Origin: Branchiostoma belcheri | Taxonomy: Eukaryota; Chordata; Leptocardii; Amphioxiformes; Branchiostomatidae | Reading direction: 5' to 3' | Assembly (NCBI RefSeq): GCF_001625305.1 | Contig: NW_017804431.1 | Coordinates: 601,415 to 665,414 of the forward strand | DNA: 64,000 nt | In this document: positions 20,004 through 30,990 of the stretch, one piece after another | How the letters are laid out: every line of letters begins with the position of its first letter | Numbering within the stretch: the first letter of the stretch is position 1 | Notes under the pieces: generated by a model | Database searches by the model: none | What the model saw: only the letters and a program-made list of their open reading frames with translations | Told to the model about the DNA's origin: nothing | Program-made: the position numbers and the translations under genes

Positions 20004-20660
20004 TTCTTTCTTCCCCATTTAACTTACAACTGTACACTGTGGGATGGTGCTAGTATATTTCAAATTAATAGGTTACAGAGGATGCAGAACAAAGTAGGGA
20101 AGCTGATTCTGGGTCTTCAACCGAGAACTTCATCAGCTGAAGTACACCTGCTTTTGGGATGGCGGGACGTTGCAACCACCCACAAGACACACAAACTCTT
20201 GGCAGTGTACAAATCACTGAATGGCATGATGCCAAGTCACATGAAGGAACTTTTTGCAACTTGTCGGGACAGTTCCACCAGGATCACCAGGCAGGCTACC
20301 TCCAATAAACTGCTGGTGCCAAGGGTGTCCAGAGACTGTGTGCGAAGATCTTTTGCTGTGTCCGGGGCTATCCTGTGGAATAGCGCACCTGCTGAAGCTC
20401 GTTCGGCTCCATCGCTAAGGACATTTAAGGACAGAATATAGCAGGGTTTGACGGATTTAGAATTGGATGAAGGATTGTGAATTTTGGACAACACTAGCTA
20501 GTATATTGTATAGTTGATTTTCGTTTATTTATTGTGTATGAGTTAATTTATTTTTCCGTGATCCCACCCCTCACTCATTACTGGACCTCTGGGAAGAGCG
20601 GCATGTACAAGGCCGACAGGGCCATCCAGTTTAAATAAAGGTGAATGAATGAATGAATGA
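20004..20660 (+). pseudogene. LINE reverse transcriptase C-terminal fragment with (GAAT)n tail
   Basis: An ORF ending at 20441 encodes about 146 residues typical of the end of L2/CR1-group LINE polymerases. Recognisable are a LPHLTYNCTLWDG-like thumb motif, LQRMQNKVGKLILG, and near the end AVSGAILWNSAPAEAR and SLRTFKDRI followed by a stop. A 3' UTR of about 190 bp ends in TTTAAATAAAGG and (TGAA)n. The 5' part, including the catalytic palm and endonuclease, is missing, as in most LINE insertions. It lies inside the foldback element of 19888-20700. No frameshift is visible in the retained piece, suggesting a fairly young copy. Confidence 0.85.
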
Positions 20661-20700
20661 ATCCAGTTGCTTGAGTAACTACTTTTTGACGTTTCCCACG
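20661..20700 (+). mobile_element. Hammerhead-foldback element, 3' arm after LINE
   Basis: CCAGTTGCTTGAGTAACTAC and TTTTTGACG match the right arm seen at 4330-4363 and 63111-63150. Together with 19888-20003 this is one element split by a LINE. Confidence 0.7.
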
Positions 20701-21049
20701 GGGAGATTTCACGGTGACTTCCAGACAGGGTGTTTGACACTTCTTGTTCCGTCGACAATCTGGTCCCAACATCGGGGGTGCAGAAATTACATCTGACTGT
20801 CAGACCGTTCCCGCAGGAGGCTAACAGGACGCCCGTGTGCCACAGAGTGACGATCAAAGATCTTAGAAAAAGTGGATGATTATAATATGTTCCAGTAGAC
20901 AAAGTCAACTCTAGACGTTTGTAATTTTTTGGAAGCTTCTGTCTTGGTGGATATAGTCGCCAATATTTTACAAAGTTCTACATTTTGTGCGAAAAGACGG
21001 GTTTTGATGTAAAACCGAAATGCGTAGATCGACTGTTTCCCGGTAGGTA

Positions 21050-21215
21050 GCTCTGTTGCGACAGTTGCCATAGCAACAGGGTGTTCTGTCTGCCACCTTG
21101 TTGGGTGGTCTCCAGCATGGAACTGTGTCTCAGTGGATCTGTCTCGACAGTTGTCATAGCAACAGGACAATCTGTCTGCCTCAATGATGGGTGGGCTCGA
21201 GCATGAGACTGTGCC
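21050..21215 (+). repeat. Duplicated 86-bp unit carrying RFX X-box-like motifs
   Basis: CGACAGTTG-CATAGCAACAG occurs twice, 86 bp apart. The cores GTTGCCATAGCAAC (21064-21077) and GTTGTCATAGCAAC (21150-21163) are close to the X-box consensus bound by RFX factors. Both units continue with CTGTCTGCC and a GGGTGG-CTC-AGCATG block. No coding sequence is convincing here. Confidence 0.55.
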
Positions 21216-21509
21216 AGCCTGCATGGCAGTCGAAAGTTTGCCACGAGGTCAGATGGACAGAAACCATTCTCACAGCAATCAACTTCGCCGCATTAAACTT
21301 TTGTGGGTGTAAGATCACCGTGTTAAGACGACCCCTGAGTATCCTTGAGAGGTAAAGAAGATGAAACTGGCAAATGTGCCCCGGAAAAATTAATTAGTCT
21401 TGGGGATTGGACGTTTAGTGACTCCATTGCACCTCCCCAAGCAGGTCGCAGTTGTTGAAGTTGGCGTTTCCACCATTCGCCAACTTCAGAACGTTATAAA
21501 TAACTTTGT

Positions 21510-21760
21510 GGTGTCGTCTGGTGTAGCAGCAGTGTGCGCGACTCGGAACCTAGAGGTCCCGACTTCGAGTCCTGACATGCCACCGATATTGTGCCCTTGG
21601 GAAAGGCACTTTACACGATTTTCCTCACTTTACTCAGGTGAAAATGAGTATTGTCCTGTCATGTATTTGCCCCCTGTGTTGGTGGCGACATTAATGTAAG
21701 TTGAAAAACCTTGAGTGTGCCGTCACCACGTCTGGTGATTACATGTTGGAATAAAAAAAT
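21510..21760 (+). mobile_element. tRNA-derived SINE, copy 1
   Basis: A tRNA-like head has an A-box-like stretch (TGGTGTAGCAGCAGTGTGC) and a B-box-like ACTTCGAGTCC (21562-21572). It is followed by a body with TGCCCTTGGGAAAGGCACTT and CAGGTGAAAATGAGTATTG, then a short A-rich tail (ATAAAAAAA). It matches 39221-39461 and, inverted, 34954-35213. The central body may be one of the conserved SINE domains shared between deuterostomes (inference). Confidence 0.85.
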
Positions 21761-22398
21761 GTCTTTGGCGATCATTCAAAGCCCGCGCACGTTTACAGCC
21801 AGAATACACGTGGAATAACAACTACATGCTGAAGTTTACACGGGTAGTTTGGGGGGCAATTTTACAAGTTCTCCACCGCATCCCAACTTTGATTTTTCCA
21901 TAAAACTTCAATAAGTACTTCATAATCCAAGGTTGCATAATAGTTCCGGGCTTCCGTAACACTACCCACCTGCCCTGCCTATGTCACAGACAGTAAAACC
22001 TGAGATTGTTTCGTGGATTTGATGGCAGTAGTGACTCCGCTATATGAGTACGCATACCTTATGTAATTGAGCTTTCAAAAGAGATTTACACTAAAGTATG
22101 CTGTGTCTATAAAACGAACACTACCGGATAAATCAAAATTGTCATTTCCATGAACATTCCTGAAATGAACCATTTAACTCTTTACAGAGTATTGCAGCGG
22201 TGCACGCTCTTTGCTTATTATCATCAATCAGTCGCCATGCAATTTCTATAGGTACGACCTTTTACGGATTTGCTAGCAAGCCTCCGGCTCAATTTTCGAA
22301 AATAACAAAGCATATCAAGTTCGCTTGTAAACCTTTGCTTCTCTCCCTCAGCGTTGCTGAGGAAGTTACGCCGATAAGGATGGAGAGATACGCGGAAG
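21761..22398. other. Intergenic, possible old retroelement piece
   Basis: GCTTGTAAACCTTTGCTTCT, CTCCCTCAGCG and GCTGAGGAAG (about 22323-22365) look like a decayed relative of the hammerhead-bearing region at 19.9 kb. No complete core can be drawn. The rest shows nothing. Confidence 0.35.
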
Positions 22399-22814
22399 TA
22401 AAGTTCTGCTGCGGGAGAATAAGGCCACAGCATGTATATTCTATGGATGGCATCCTCCGCAGACTCCAAATATAATGCGAGAGGGCGAAAAAAAAAACAA
22501 GATTCCAACATCCATTTGTTACTGAAGCAACTTTGAAAAAGGAAAGTTTTCAATCATTGTACAAATGGTTTGATTCAGTAGGAACATATGAAAGGAATGA
22601 AATACATCACTGCATCAAAGTAAAAGTCAGAACAATTAATCAGAGCCTTGTCTTGTCTCCTCTCTTCATGTTTATCTGCCATCCACGTTCCAGCATGACA
22701 AGGCATCATGCCATTTTCGGCATGTTGACCACTGTCATAAGGCAAAAAAAATTGAGCTGATGCCATCCATAAAGATTACTTGCTGTGGCCTAAAGTTCTG
22801 TTGTGGGAGAATAA
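22399..22814 (+). mobile_element. Harbinger-like MITE copy (22423-22790) with 24-bp flanking repeats
   Basis: The left end GGCCACAGCATG, TATGGATGGCATCCTCCGC and right end GATGCCATCCATAAAGATT, ACTTGCTGTGGCC are inverted termini of about 30 bp. Flanks begin and end with TAA and are 24 bp long: 22399-22422 and 22791-22814, with two C/T differences. Like its relatives it lacks a transposase. Confidence 0.85.
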
Positions 22815-23130
22815 GGTTGGCATTCTCTCAAGCCCATGACACGCGTAGATAAGTTTACTGTCTGGCGAAATATTGCTCACTATAAAGGGCGTTCAGTTGC
22901 TTTAAAGTTCACTTAGCAGACGGGTGTCTGAGAATGTGAATCATCAGCCGGAATGATGCGATGTTCTTTCAAGTCTAGATTCAATCACAGACGGCTAACG
23001 TGCGGGGCATGCATGAGAGAGCGTCTATGGTTGACTTTGGTTATCTGTGCCGTATCAGAATTTCATTATGGTCTGCTAAAACTTGGACGGTTTTAGATTT
23101 TTTTTAGACAATCTTAGGACTGCACTGTAG

Positions 23131-23281
23131 GGTAATGTTGTTTAATAAACACTTCTAAACTTTACAATGGTAGTAAATAAAAGTCAAGTACGGTAATACT
23201 GGAATGAACAAGGGTTGTAAAGGGAATTACTGCAACTGACCTTTATTTACTACCACTACTGTGTACATAGAAAACATTACC
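23131..23281 (+). mobile_element. Small MITE with internal hairpin, copy 1
   Basis: Terminal inverted repeats GGTAATGTT / AACATTACC bound 151 bp. Internal blocks ACTTTACAATGGTAGTAAAT and CCTTTATTTACTACCA are mutually inverted. A second copy is at 38393-38566, where the internal right arm is more complete (ATTTACTACCATTGTAAAG). Confidence 0.8.
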
Positions 23282-24344
23282 TGAATTTACATGCTTAGTA
23301 GAACAGATTGCTACTCGCAGTTACAGTTGGTTTTGCAATTTTTTGACTCTCATACATGACATGACATCGAGTTGTTGTTTTTTTAACTGTGAACTTTAAG
23401 ATGGTTTGGAATTAGGGTCATCCTTCCCTGTTGGCCATAGCTTAATAAGCAGACGACATGCACCTTTTCGGCTTTCGTCTCGTATTTCTATCAAGACCCT
23501 CAAGGCTCGTTAGATCATCCTATCATTTGTATTTCTCAAAAAAGAATCCATTTTTGTAGTCTCAGACAGGAGTTTTGGTACGGAGAATCCTCCAGGTGTC
23601 TAGTAAGGTGCGGGTGGGATGAGGAAAGTTTATCCGTGAAAATTGGAAGAAACTAGCAGCAGACAGCCCGGAGCTGGATAAGCGAGTGAGTGATGGCATC
23701 CCCGTGCACCTTTGCCGCAACATTAGCGACCTGGATTCACGGTCTGAAAGAAGGAAGCATTCTAATGTGATTTCAAGTTAAGGATGTTTCAAAAGAATTT
23801 TTCAGGTTAATGTACAGCGTCATTCTTACATTCATACTGAATGCATGACGACCTTTAGTGCACATTTTTGCTACACTGGGCCAAGTACAGGTCAAAACAT
23901 GATGAAAAGATATACAAAATAAAACTAGCTATCATTACATAAATTCAACTTCTCCTCGCTTTTCAGTTAAAGTAGAGATAAATGAACAGATATGTTTTTC
24001 GATGGAAGGTTTGCCAAGGTACATTTATTTTTATTTATTTATAAGCAAATAGAAACGCTTTGTCCATCATAGAAAGTCAAAGCATGCGGAAGCAATATTG
24101 GTAGATTGTCGCCCAAGGCCTTTCTCATGAATTGATATTGAAGCTGCCTTTTTACGGGTCCTGCTGAAGTTAATGCTGCATTTTGCATTGTGGAACATAA
24201 GTGACCCCTACAGTTGGAAGACCGTTATGAACATAACAAGATTTAAACAGTTAGCCTCCAAGACGTAATAGATATTGACGTTTCTTCTCTCACCTTTAGA
24301 ATTGCGTCGATCTTATGCAGATTGTACGTGCGTTCACTGAATCG
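23282..24344. other. Intergenic, no gene seen
   Basis: About 1 kb with no exon or repeat recognised apart from short AT runs. Confidence 0.4.
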
Positions 24345-24732
24345 TAACTTATCTGGTCCACAGCAAGTAATTTTTATGGATGACATCAGCTCGTGCATTG
24401 GTATTCGCCTGGTTTTGGGGGAAATTTTGTTGTCCTCTGACAGTGGTCACCATGCCGAAATTTGGCAAAGATGTCTGTTGCCATGCCGGAAGGTGGATAA
24501 ATATGGAGAGAGGAGACAAGAAAAGGCTTTGATTTAATGTTTTGTTTTTTACTTTGATGCAGTGTATATGTGATGTTCCCACTGAATCAAAACCATTTGT
24601 ACAATGATTGAGTCAAAATTTTAAAATGTAGAAACCTTGTTTTTTCTTCGCCCGCTCGCATTAGATTTGGAGTCTGTGGAGGATGTCATCCATAAAATTT
24701 ACGTGCTGTGGCCTAACTGATCGGGTCCACAG
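24345..24732 (+). mobile_element. Harbinger-like MITE copy (24355-24713) with 19-bp flanking repeats
   Basis: Ends GGTCCACAGCAAGTAATTT, TTATGGATGACATC and TTTACGTGCTGTGGCC are inverted. The 19-bp repeats TAACTTATCTGGTCCACAG (24345-24363) and TAACTGATCGGGTCCACAG (24714-24732) overlap the left element end, so the right flank looks like the beginning of another element end. Internal ATGCCGGAAGGTGGATAA matches the copies at 19.4 and 44.0 kb. Confidence 0.8.
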
Positions 24733-25509
24733 AGGGCAGCGCGGGGTAATGGTTGCAAATTAGCTCGCGGTTTGATCTGACGCGATGTAAAACGGCTGGG
24801 GAGACTGCAACTAAACCCAGATGGTTCCAACATTCCGGAATACGACTTTACGTCTCCTATAAAATGGCATGACGAGTCCAAACCAATATGAAGAAGGCTG
24901 AAGGGACCCGAAGATTATAAGATGTAGAGGGCAGAGGGTAGGAATTTACTACTAGGAAATATCAGCACCGGGTCTTAGGAGTTAAAGCGTTCGACACTCC
25001 TTTTCACAACTCCGTTTGACGAAGCGTTTTGACATAAATGGATCGGGGACCACTGAAAGCGAATTAAAAGCACGCAAGATATACAGGCAATGTCAGAGGA
25101 GGGAATTCACGTGCTTTAGATACTGCCAGAGGGTAGTTTCTGTTCTCTATTAGGAATTCAAAGTGCGTTTTCCAGCATCCTTTGACAATTACATACATTA
25201 CTCTCTGCGATAAATCATTTTGCGATCACGTTTCCCTTCTTCTAAGACGGATAACGACATTAATAGAATTGCTTGTATTAATCCAATAACCGTTTTGCCC
25301 TTCAAGGTATATCATATTTGAAAGGTTCACTTGAATCTCATAGTCAGGATAAATGATCAGTTTTACACGAACCCCGATAAAATGTCAGCGCAGGGAGATG
25401 TGAGGTAAACTTTAACCAGTAGACAATCCGATTTATGAGTCGTGCTGGCAAGGTCGGCAAGTTCCATGAGTCATGACGTCACAAATAAAACATGGCCAAC
25501 CTGCCTTTT
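24733..25509. other. Intergenic, no gene seen
   Basis: Unique-looking sequence of moderate GC. No ORF or repeat recognised. Confidence 0.4.
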
Positions 25510-25990
25510 CATTTCATTTATTTCCAAGCATTTTAGCCCTGCAGGGCTAATCTTCCAAGGCTCAAACATTAGAATTACATAATCACATATACATGGAAAA
25601 TACAGTGAATACACTAAAAAAGACATAAATACATTAAAACATCAACAATGAACACACAAATCGATATTAACAATTTAAAAACTAGAGGTTGAGGCTTATG
25701 TGACACTGTTTACGATAGCTTTTTTGAACCCGGGTAGGTTACTCAGTGTCTTGACCGTGGTACCATGGATATGGTAGATCGTTCCACAGCAATATTGCAC
25801 GACACAGGAATGAACGTTTCTTACTGTTCGTCTTAGATTCCTTGAGGCAATACTTTTGAACTCAGGCCATTTACGGAACAAAATAAACGACGCCCAACGT
25901 TTCCATCGTTCTTCCGGAGAACCTTGTCTTCTCCGTTTGCCTCCACCACACGCCGGATGCCAGGAAATGAAGCATTATTCACACAGGAGC
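25510..25990 (-). pseudogene. LINE 3' end (ORF C-terminus and 3' UTR), degraded
   Basis: On the minus strand one frame reads KKRSFLCRAILLWNDLPYPW; another reads on to LPGFKKAIVNSVT and a stop near 25696. This is the conserved C-terminal block of CR1/L2-group polymerases broken by a frameshift. The 3' UTR includes CCTTGGAAGATTAGCCCTG, CAGGGCTAA and ends with AATAAATGAAATGAAA-like text. The UTR is shared with the tandem array at 13424-14392, which identifies the origin of that array. Confidence 0.7.
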
Positions 25991-27470
25991 TTTACCTATC
26001 TGGATGCTAACGCTCGCCATCAATGTTGGCTGCCAAAAACTGTAGAACTAAGAGACCGTGGGATAAATCGAAATGTCATGATCAATGGCCATCTTCCTGT
26101 TGCAGCGAGCAGGGATGGCATGAACTATAGAACTGGTCGGGCTTGTGTGGCTCTTGGCCTCATCACATTTATTCTTAATTAGCCAGTGAAGATGTTCACC
26201 TTGGCATTGAATAGCAAGTACCTTCTTCATAAACGAAACTTGTGGATATGTGTTAATGTTTATCATGTGTATTGTCATATGTTTTGTTCCAGGACTAGAC
26301 TGTTTCATTTTATTACCTGATTAACTGGTCAAAACAGGTGAAGTAACACCATTGGCAGTAAATCTGCAGTCCTTGGCTTTTCTTCCATATTGTATTCTAC
26401 TCCCAAAGTTAACTTTTAACAATTCTGCTGTAAGCATAAGAGAGAATCCGCATGGACTCAAGATTAATGTTATGATTGCATCCATTTGATTGTGAACTAT
26501 GCTGCTTATGACTTCTTGTGGTTCTTTTTATGAGACGTAGTTGAGAATGACCTGTCTTATCTAAATCCCAGTAAATGCCAAACGTTGACGCTAGGCTTTT
26601 ACTCCTCGTTGGCTAGCGCAGCAAATCACCATCCACATATCGGGCCTAGACAGATGATGTCGTGTCTGCCACACTGTCATCTCAGAAAGACATCATTGAC
26701 GTTTGGTCGTCAAAGAAGGAATTTGTCTGATTCAAAATTAGAAAAACTCTCATAGTGGTTGCCATGTCATTTCTCTTCATTAGTTTAAACTGTTATCTCG
26801 AACACAAGAAGTTGACTGCACTACTCCAGTCTTTGTCATGGAATCCGCTTCTGTGACATCAAATTAATATATACAGATAACACACGTAGCTCTGTAAGCA
26901 GTTGATCATAGGTTGCAGAAAGTCTGTGGCGCCCCCTGTCTATAGAGGGGTGGTTGTAATGCCTTGCATGTTGTAGATGGCCTCTTTAATACCTCGTGCA
27001 AAATTCTTTACCCCCCAATAATTCTCAGACTTCAGCGAACCCAAGACAAATAAGAAAGTGTAACACTGTCAGCTGCACCAGGGTACTTTTGAAGGACGCT
27101 CCAGATGTGTGATGCAAAGATTGAAACACCCCCCTTGCTAGCTGTTTAGCTGCTGCCAGACTTGTACTTGTCATGTGAAGGACCATCATCTCTTGATTGA
27201 TTGATTCTCTGGATTTAATCTTGCCTTTAGTTATCTAAATCCATGTTCGAGGCCAAAATCCATCAGGAATTCGCAGTCTTTAGCAAACCTAAGCCGGATT
27301 CGCCCACGATACTCTATAAACGGTTTTAGGTTATCAATGAAGCAATCTAAAGATGACTGATACAAAGGTTAGAATCTCAAATGTTCCGAAATGTTCATTG
27401 CTTGTCATGGGTGACAACCAACGCTGAGCTAAATATATATTCCATACTGAAGCCTTACTTTCAGAAACCA
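25991..27470. other. Intergenic, no gene seen
   Basis: About 1.5 kb of largely unique sequence. No convincing exon, RNA gene or repeat. Confidence 0.4.
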
Positions 27471-27480
27471 GTCCACATCT

Positions 27481-27755
27481 TAGCCTCCATAGCATGCCAA
27501 AAACTGTTGTTGTTTTTTTTTTGGGGGGGGGGGTCTTCATGGTCTTTGGGAGCTTTCATGTGCTATTTTCTGATTGCATATAGACAACATAGCCGGCCTG
27601 GTTGAATTACCCCCGTTTTTTTTTAGAACTGAGGCTAATCAGAAAACAGCCGAAGACCACCAAACCCCCAGTTATATAAGCCTGCTACGGAGGCTAATCA
27701 GAAAACAGCCGAAGACCACCAAACCCCCAGTTTTATAAGCCTGCTACGGAGGCTA
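27481..27755 (+). mobile_element. hAT-like MITE (TAGCCTCC family), copy 1, with internal duplication
   Basis: The element starts TAGCCTCCATAGCATG and ends GCCTGCTACGGAGGCTA. It is flanked by 8-bp repeats CCACATCT (27473-27480) and CCGCATCT (27756-27763). The 3' segment AATCAGAAAACAGCCGAAG..GGAGGCT is present twice in tandem (about 27635-27695 and 27696-27755), giving an internal copy of the terminal sequence. An 8-bp target repeat is typical of hAT elements, although the TIR is not the usual CAGGG type. Confidence 0.85.
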
Positions 27756-28324
27756 CCGCATCTACAGTACTCGTGTCCCCATTGGGAAGATTTAGGGCCA
27801 AGTCTGCCCGACGATGTTATTCCCCCATGGACCATCCATCTTTCTTACCAACCAAAAGGCCTCCCATACGTTGCCACGGGCGATTGATCGGTCAAGGTCC
27901 AGGGCGTTCGCCAGGAGAGTTGGGATAACCCTGGGGTTTTGTCTTCATATTCTATTCATAGACGGGCCGACTGTCAGTCACAAACCATACATCATAGTCG
28001 GGATTGATGGTTTCAATATCTTTAGACTGGTTATGAATGAAACTGATTTTTGTACCCCCATTTTTGTTGGAGGTATTTATTTATTTATTTTATCATAAAA
28101 TGGCTGGGTAGCCCCATTCAGCTTACATTAGCTGTTTTCCAAGGGGGCCCAGCAAAATTACACAAGACATTGTTTCATACAGTAAAACAAGAGTGGACAA
28201 CATACAGTAAACATAAAAGTCTGATGCGTCAAAACAGAGTCATAGTCCCCCAGCAATTATATTTTCTTTGTTTTAGCAAATCATTTCTGTTTTGTCAAGC
28301 TAGTCGAACGGCACTGCATTACCG

Positions 28325-28403
28325 TTGGGGCCGGGAATTTTATTTCTTTTTTTACTAGATAGTCACTATCTAGTAAAAAAAGAAATAAAATTCCCGGCCC
28401 CAA
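28325..28403. repeat. Perfect 79-bp palindrome
   Basis: Two 39-bp arms beginning TTGGGGCCGGGAATTTTATT are exact reverse complements around a single C at 28364. The seven-T run in one arm is matched by seven As in the other. No flanking repeat is evident. Confidence 0.95.
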
Positions 28404-28995
28404 TTGATACTACTATTTTTTGCAGGATATCAATAATCATTGTAGACAAGTGCATAAAGTACGTATAATTCATACTCAGTATGAGATTTATTCTGGTTTG
28501 ATTTATCTAAAGACTTTCCGTCTCGCCTCTTGATGAAACACTCAAGCAAAACTATTAGACGGCTCATGAGCCCACGCTTAACATTTCCATGCCAATTATA
28601 CGACTTAACGCGGCGTATTTTACACGGCAGCACCCATCTGTTCTACTGCTGTTCAAACGGAACTTAATACATCATGTAAAGACCCGGTACCTTATCAGTA
28701 AGCTACACAATGCGTGGATGGAACTGAAAAGGTCACAGCTAAACACTACTAATCCCTCTCATGCTTTTACTGACGAGCCGCACTTTGTAAAGAAAAGTGA
28801 AATATTTATAAGGTTTCTATGGGAGATTTAACTTGCCTTTGTTGCATCATTCAGAACTGCGATTGCTATTTTATAACATTTGACCGCCAGGAATTAATTG
28901 TAGTTACGGTGTTTTGAACCATGTGGTCAAACGGGAAGCCTCTGTCACATAGCCGAATGTTGAATAGGATGTGGACGGGAGGTTCGGTCATGATC

Positions 28996-29285
28996 AATCG
29001 GTTGACTGGTGGTCGGGATGTGGTTGGCTGGTGGTCGGGGAGCGGTTGGCTGGTGGTCGGGGTGTGGTTGGCTAATAGTCGGGGGGGGGGTGTTTGGCTG
29101 GTGGTCGGGGTACCAGGTGTGGTTGGATTGTGGTCGGGGTGTGGTTGGCTGGTGGTCGGAGCGTGGTTGGCTGGTAGTCGGGATGTGGTTGGCTGGTGGT
29201 CGGGGTACCGGGTGTGGTTGGATTGTGGTCGTGGTGTGGTTGGCTGGTGGTCGGGGTGTGGTTAGCTGGTGGTCGGGGCATGGTT
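28996..29285 (+). repeat. GT-rich minisatellite, 21-26 bp units
   Basis: About a dozen units of the type GTGGTTGGCTGGTGGTCGGG with variants (GGTACCAGGTGTGGTTGGAT). The strand asymmetry is strong (G and T only, almost no C). ORFs through it in several frames are trivial consequences of the repeat. Confidence 0.92.
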
Positions 29286-29628
29286 GACAGTCACATATTT
29301 GACTCTCATTTATTTTCAAAAGTTTCTGAATATGTGGTAGGGACGTAATTGCCTACTAGAACCGAATTTGTGTACCAATTGATTTTTGGACATTTATTTC
29401 TGTATGGTACTAGGGATGTGCCGTCTTTCTGTTTTATTTTTGCGTAGCTAGTCATAGTCTTCTGAGACTGATGACAGAAAGCACCAACCAAATTGGCCAC
29501 TTCTATCTGGCTTGATTAATTTACCTTACCGTGTAGATCTCCCTATGACGCACACAGTTTTACGTACTGTACAGGAAATTCCAACCAGACCTCTCCTCCG
29601 GGTATAAACCAGACAAATGCAGTTATTC

Positions 29629-29845
29629 ATCACAGCGTGCAGAAGATATCCATCGTTTGGTGTTGAAAGAAAAACCTACCTATTATGTTTCTTAAATTTA
29701 ACAAATGTAGAACGCCAAATATAGTTCTAGTTGTAACAATTCCATAGAGAAAAAATGCTCAATGAGTAACACATCTATCACAGCATACAGAAGATATCCA
29801 TCGTTTTCTGTTGAAGGGAGAAAACAATCATCATGTTTCTTTACG
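29629..29845 (+). repeat. Direct duplication TCACAGC-AGAAGATATCC
   Basis: CAGAAGATATCCATCGTTT and GTTGAA-G-GAAAAC, ATGTTTCTT occur at 29629-29700 and 29778-29845, spaced 149 bp. Both lie in otherwise plain sequence. Confidence 0.75.
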
Positions 29846-30790
29846 AAAATCATTCCTACCTAGCAGCAAATCGTGCATGGATGTGTGGGTACAAGCTGGA
29901 ATGGGTGGAAGGTTACTTAAGATATTAGTGTAGAATCGGGAGCAAAAAAGAAAATCAGGACAAAATGTGGTTTCTGCAGTGAGCCCTGAATTGCCTGAGT
30001 GGCGACGTTGAAGTAATTACCGCATGCCGCATAGTTACAGCAACTGCACACCGACAAACAATGCTGAAGACGATCATAGACACATTGGCGCCACTGAAGA
30101 GTTGCAGACGAACACTCTAAGCGCGTTCCACCAATTTGGACTCTTAAGCACTGCCTTGAAGGCTAATTTTAACCCCCGGATGCCTAGTCAGGTGTGGAAT
30201 TCTTGCTGTGGCAGCATCTTTTATTGTAATTAGTGCAACGCATCAGGAATAAAAGAATGTATGATACCATCTATAGATAGCTCCTTTGAATGGTGAGTCA
30301 TGCAAACCCTTAACAATGGAACTCGTGAAATGTAACAGGATGTCTAACCCCATTAGTTTCGAGATTCGGTCACGAATGCGTCGATTCCTAATTCTTGACT
30401 TATTGAAAGAAAGTTTGACCATGTTATAATGTTATCCACCATTGAAGATGAGTTTTCATGCTTATTTGATCATCTTTTCATTCGGGGGAGAGGATAAAAA
30501 TTCTTCGGTTAGACCGTAAATAATTACATTTTGTATTTGGATTCAGTCTGCTTGAAATCCCGTCCATTCTTTACGCCGTAACCAGAGTCTTGATCTTTAC
30601 GGTTTGAATGGATCAATCTGCTTTCCTATGTAAAACTGCCGGTTGCCGGCGGTATAAGCTACTTAGCAGGTGAGTTTGGAGCAAAACTGTCCACAGGGAA
30701 GGTGCTTGTCAATATTCGCTTGGGATAGAGTTCACGAGAAAGTTCTATAACTTGAATGCGTATAAAGCGTACAAAGCATGTCCTGAGTTA
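29846..30790. other. Intergenic, no gene seen
   Basis: Unique-looking sequence without recognisable exons or repeats. Confidence 0.4.
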
Positions 30791-30792
30791 GA

Positions 30793-30990
30793 TTAGTATA
30801 ATTAGTATCACTTTATTGTTATACATTGTATTTGGAAGTAGACCAATTTCTTACTACTGTTAGTAGAACTGTTAGATATTTTTATCATCACCAACTATGT
30901 ATGTATGTTAGCATCACCAACTATGTATATATATTTTGCCAAAAGTTGTACCCGCTACATCTGTTGCGCATTTAAAATTCTTCTTCTAAA
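30793..30990 (+). mobile_element. LINE 3' tail with CTTCTT end, copy 1
   Basis: ATTAGTATAATTAGTATCAC, GTTAGTAGAACTGTTAGATA and TTGTACCCGCTAC-TCTGTTG, then CGCA-TTAAA-TTCTTCTTCT, match 39614-39830 on the same strand. This is the shared 3' end of a retroelement family. No coding part remains. Confidence 0.7.

Noticed and set aside
20880..21244. Two overlapping minus-strand ORFs
   Set aside because: They span the duplicated X-box unit in different frames and share no family pattern.
28921..29319. ORFs of 90-124 codons on both strands with Gly/Trp or Pro/Thr/His repeats
   Set aside because: Products of the GT-rich minisatellite; open in several frames at once, no start context and no domain.
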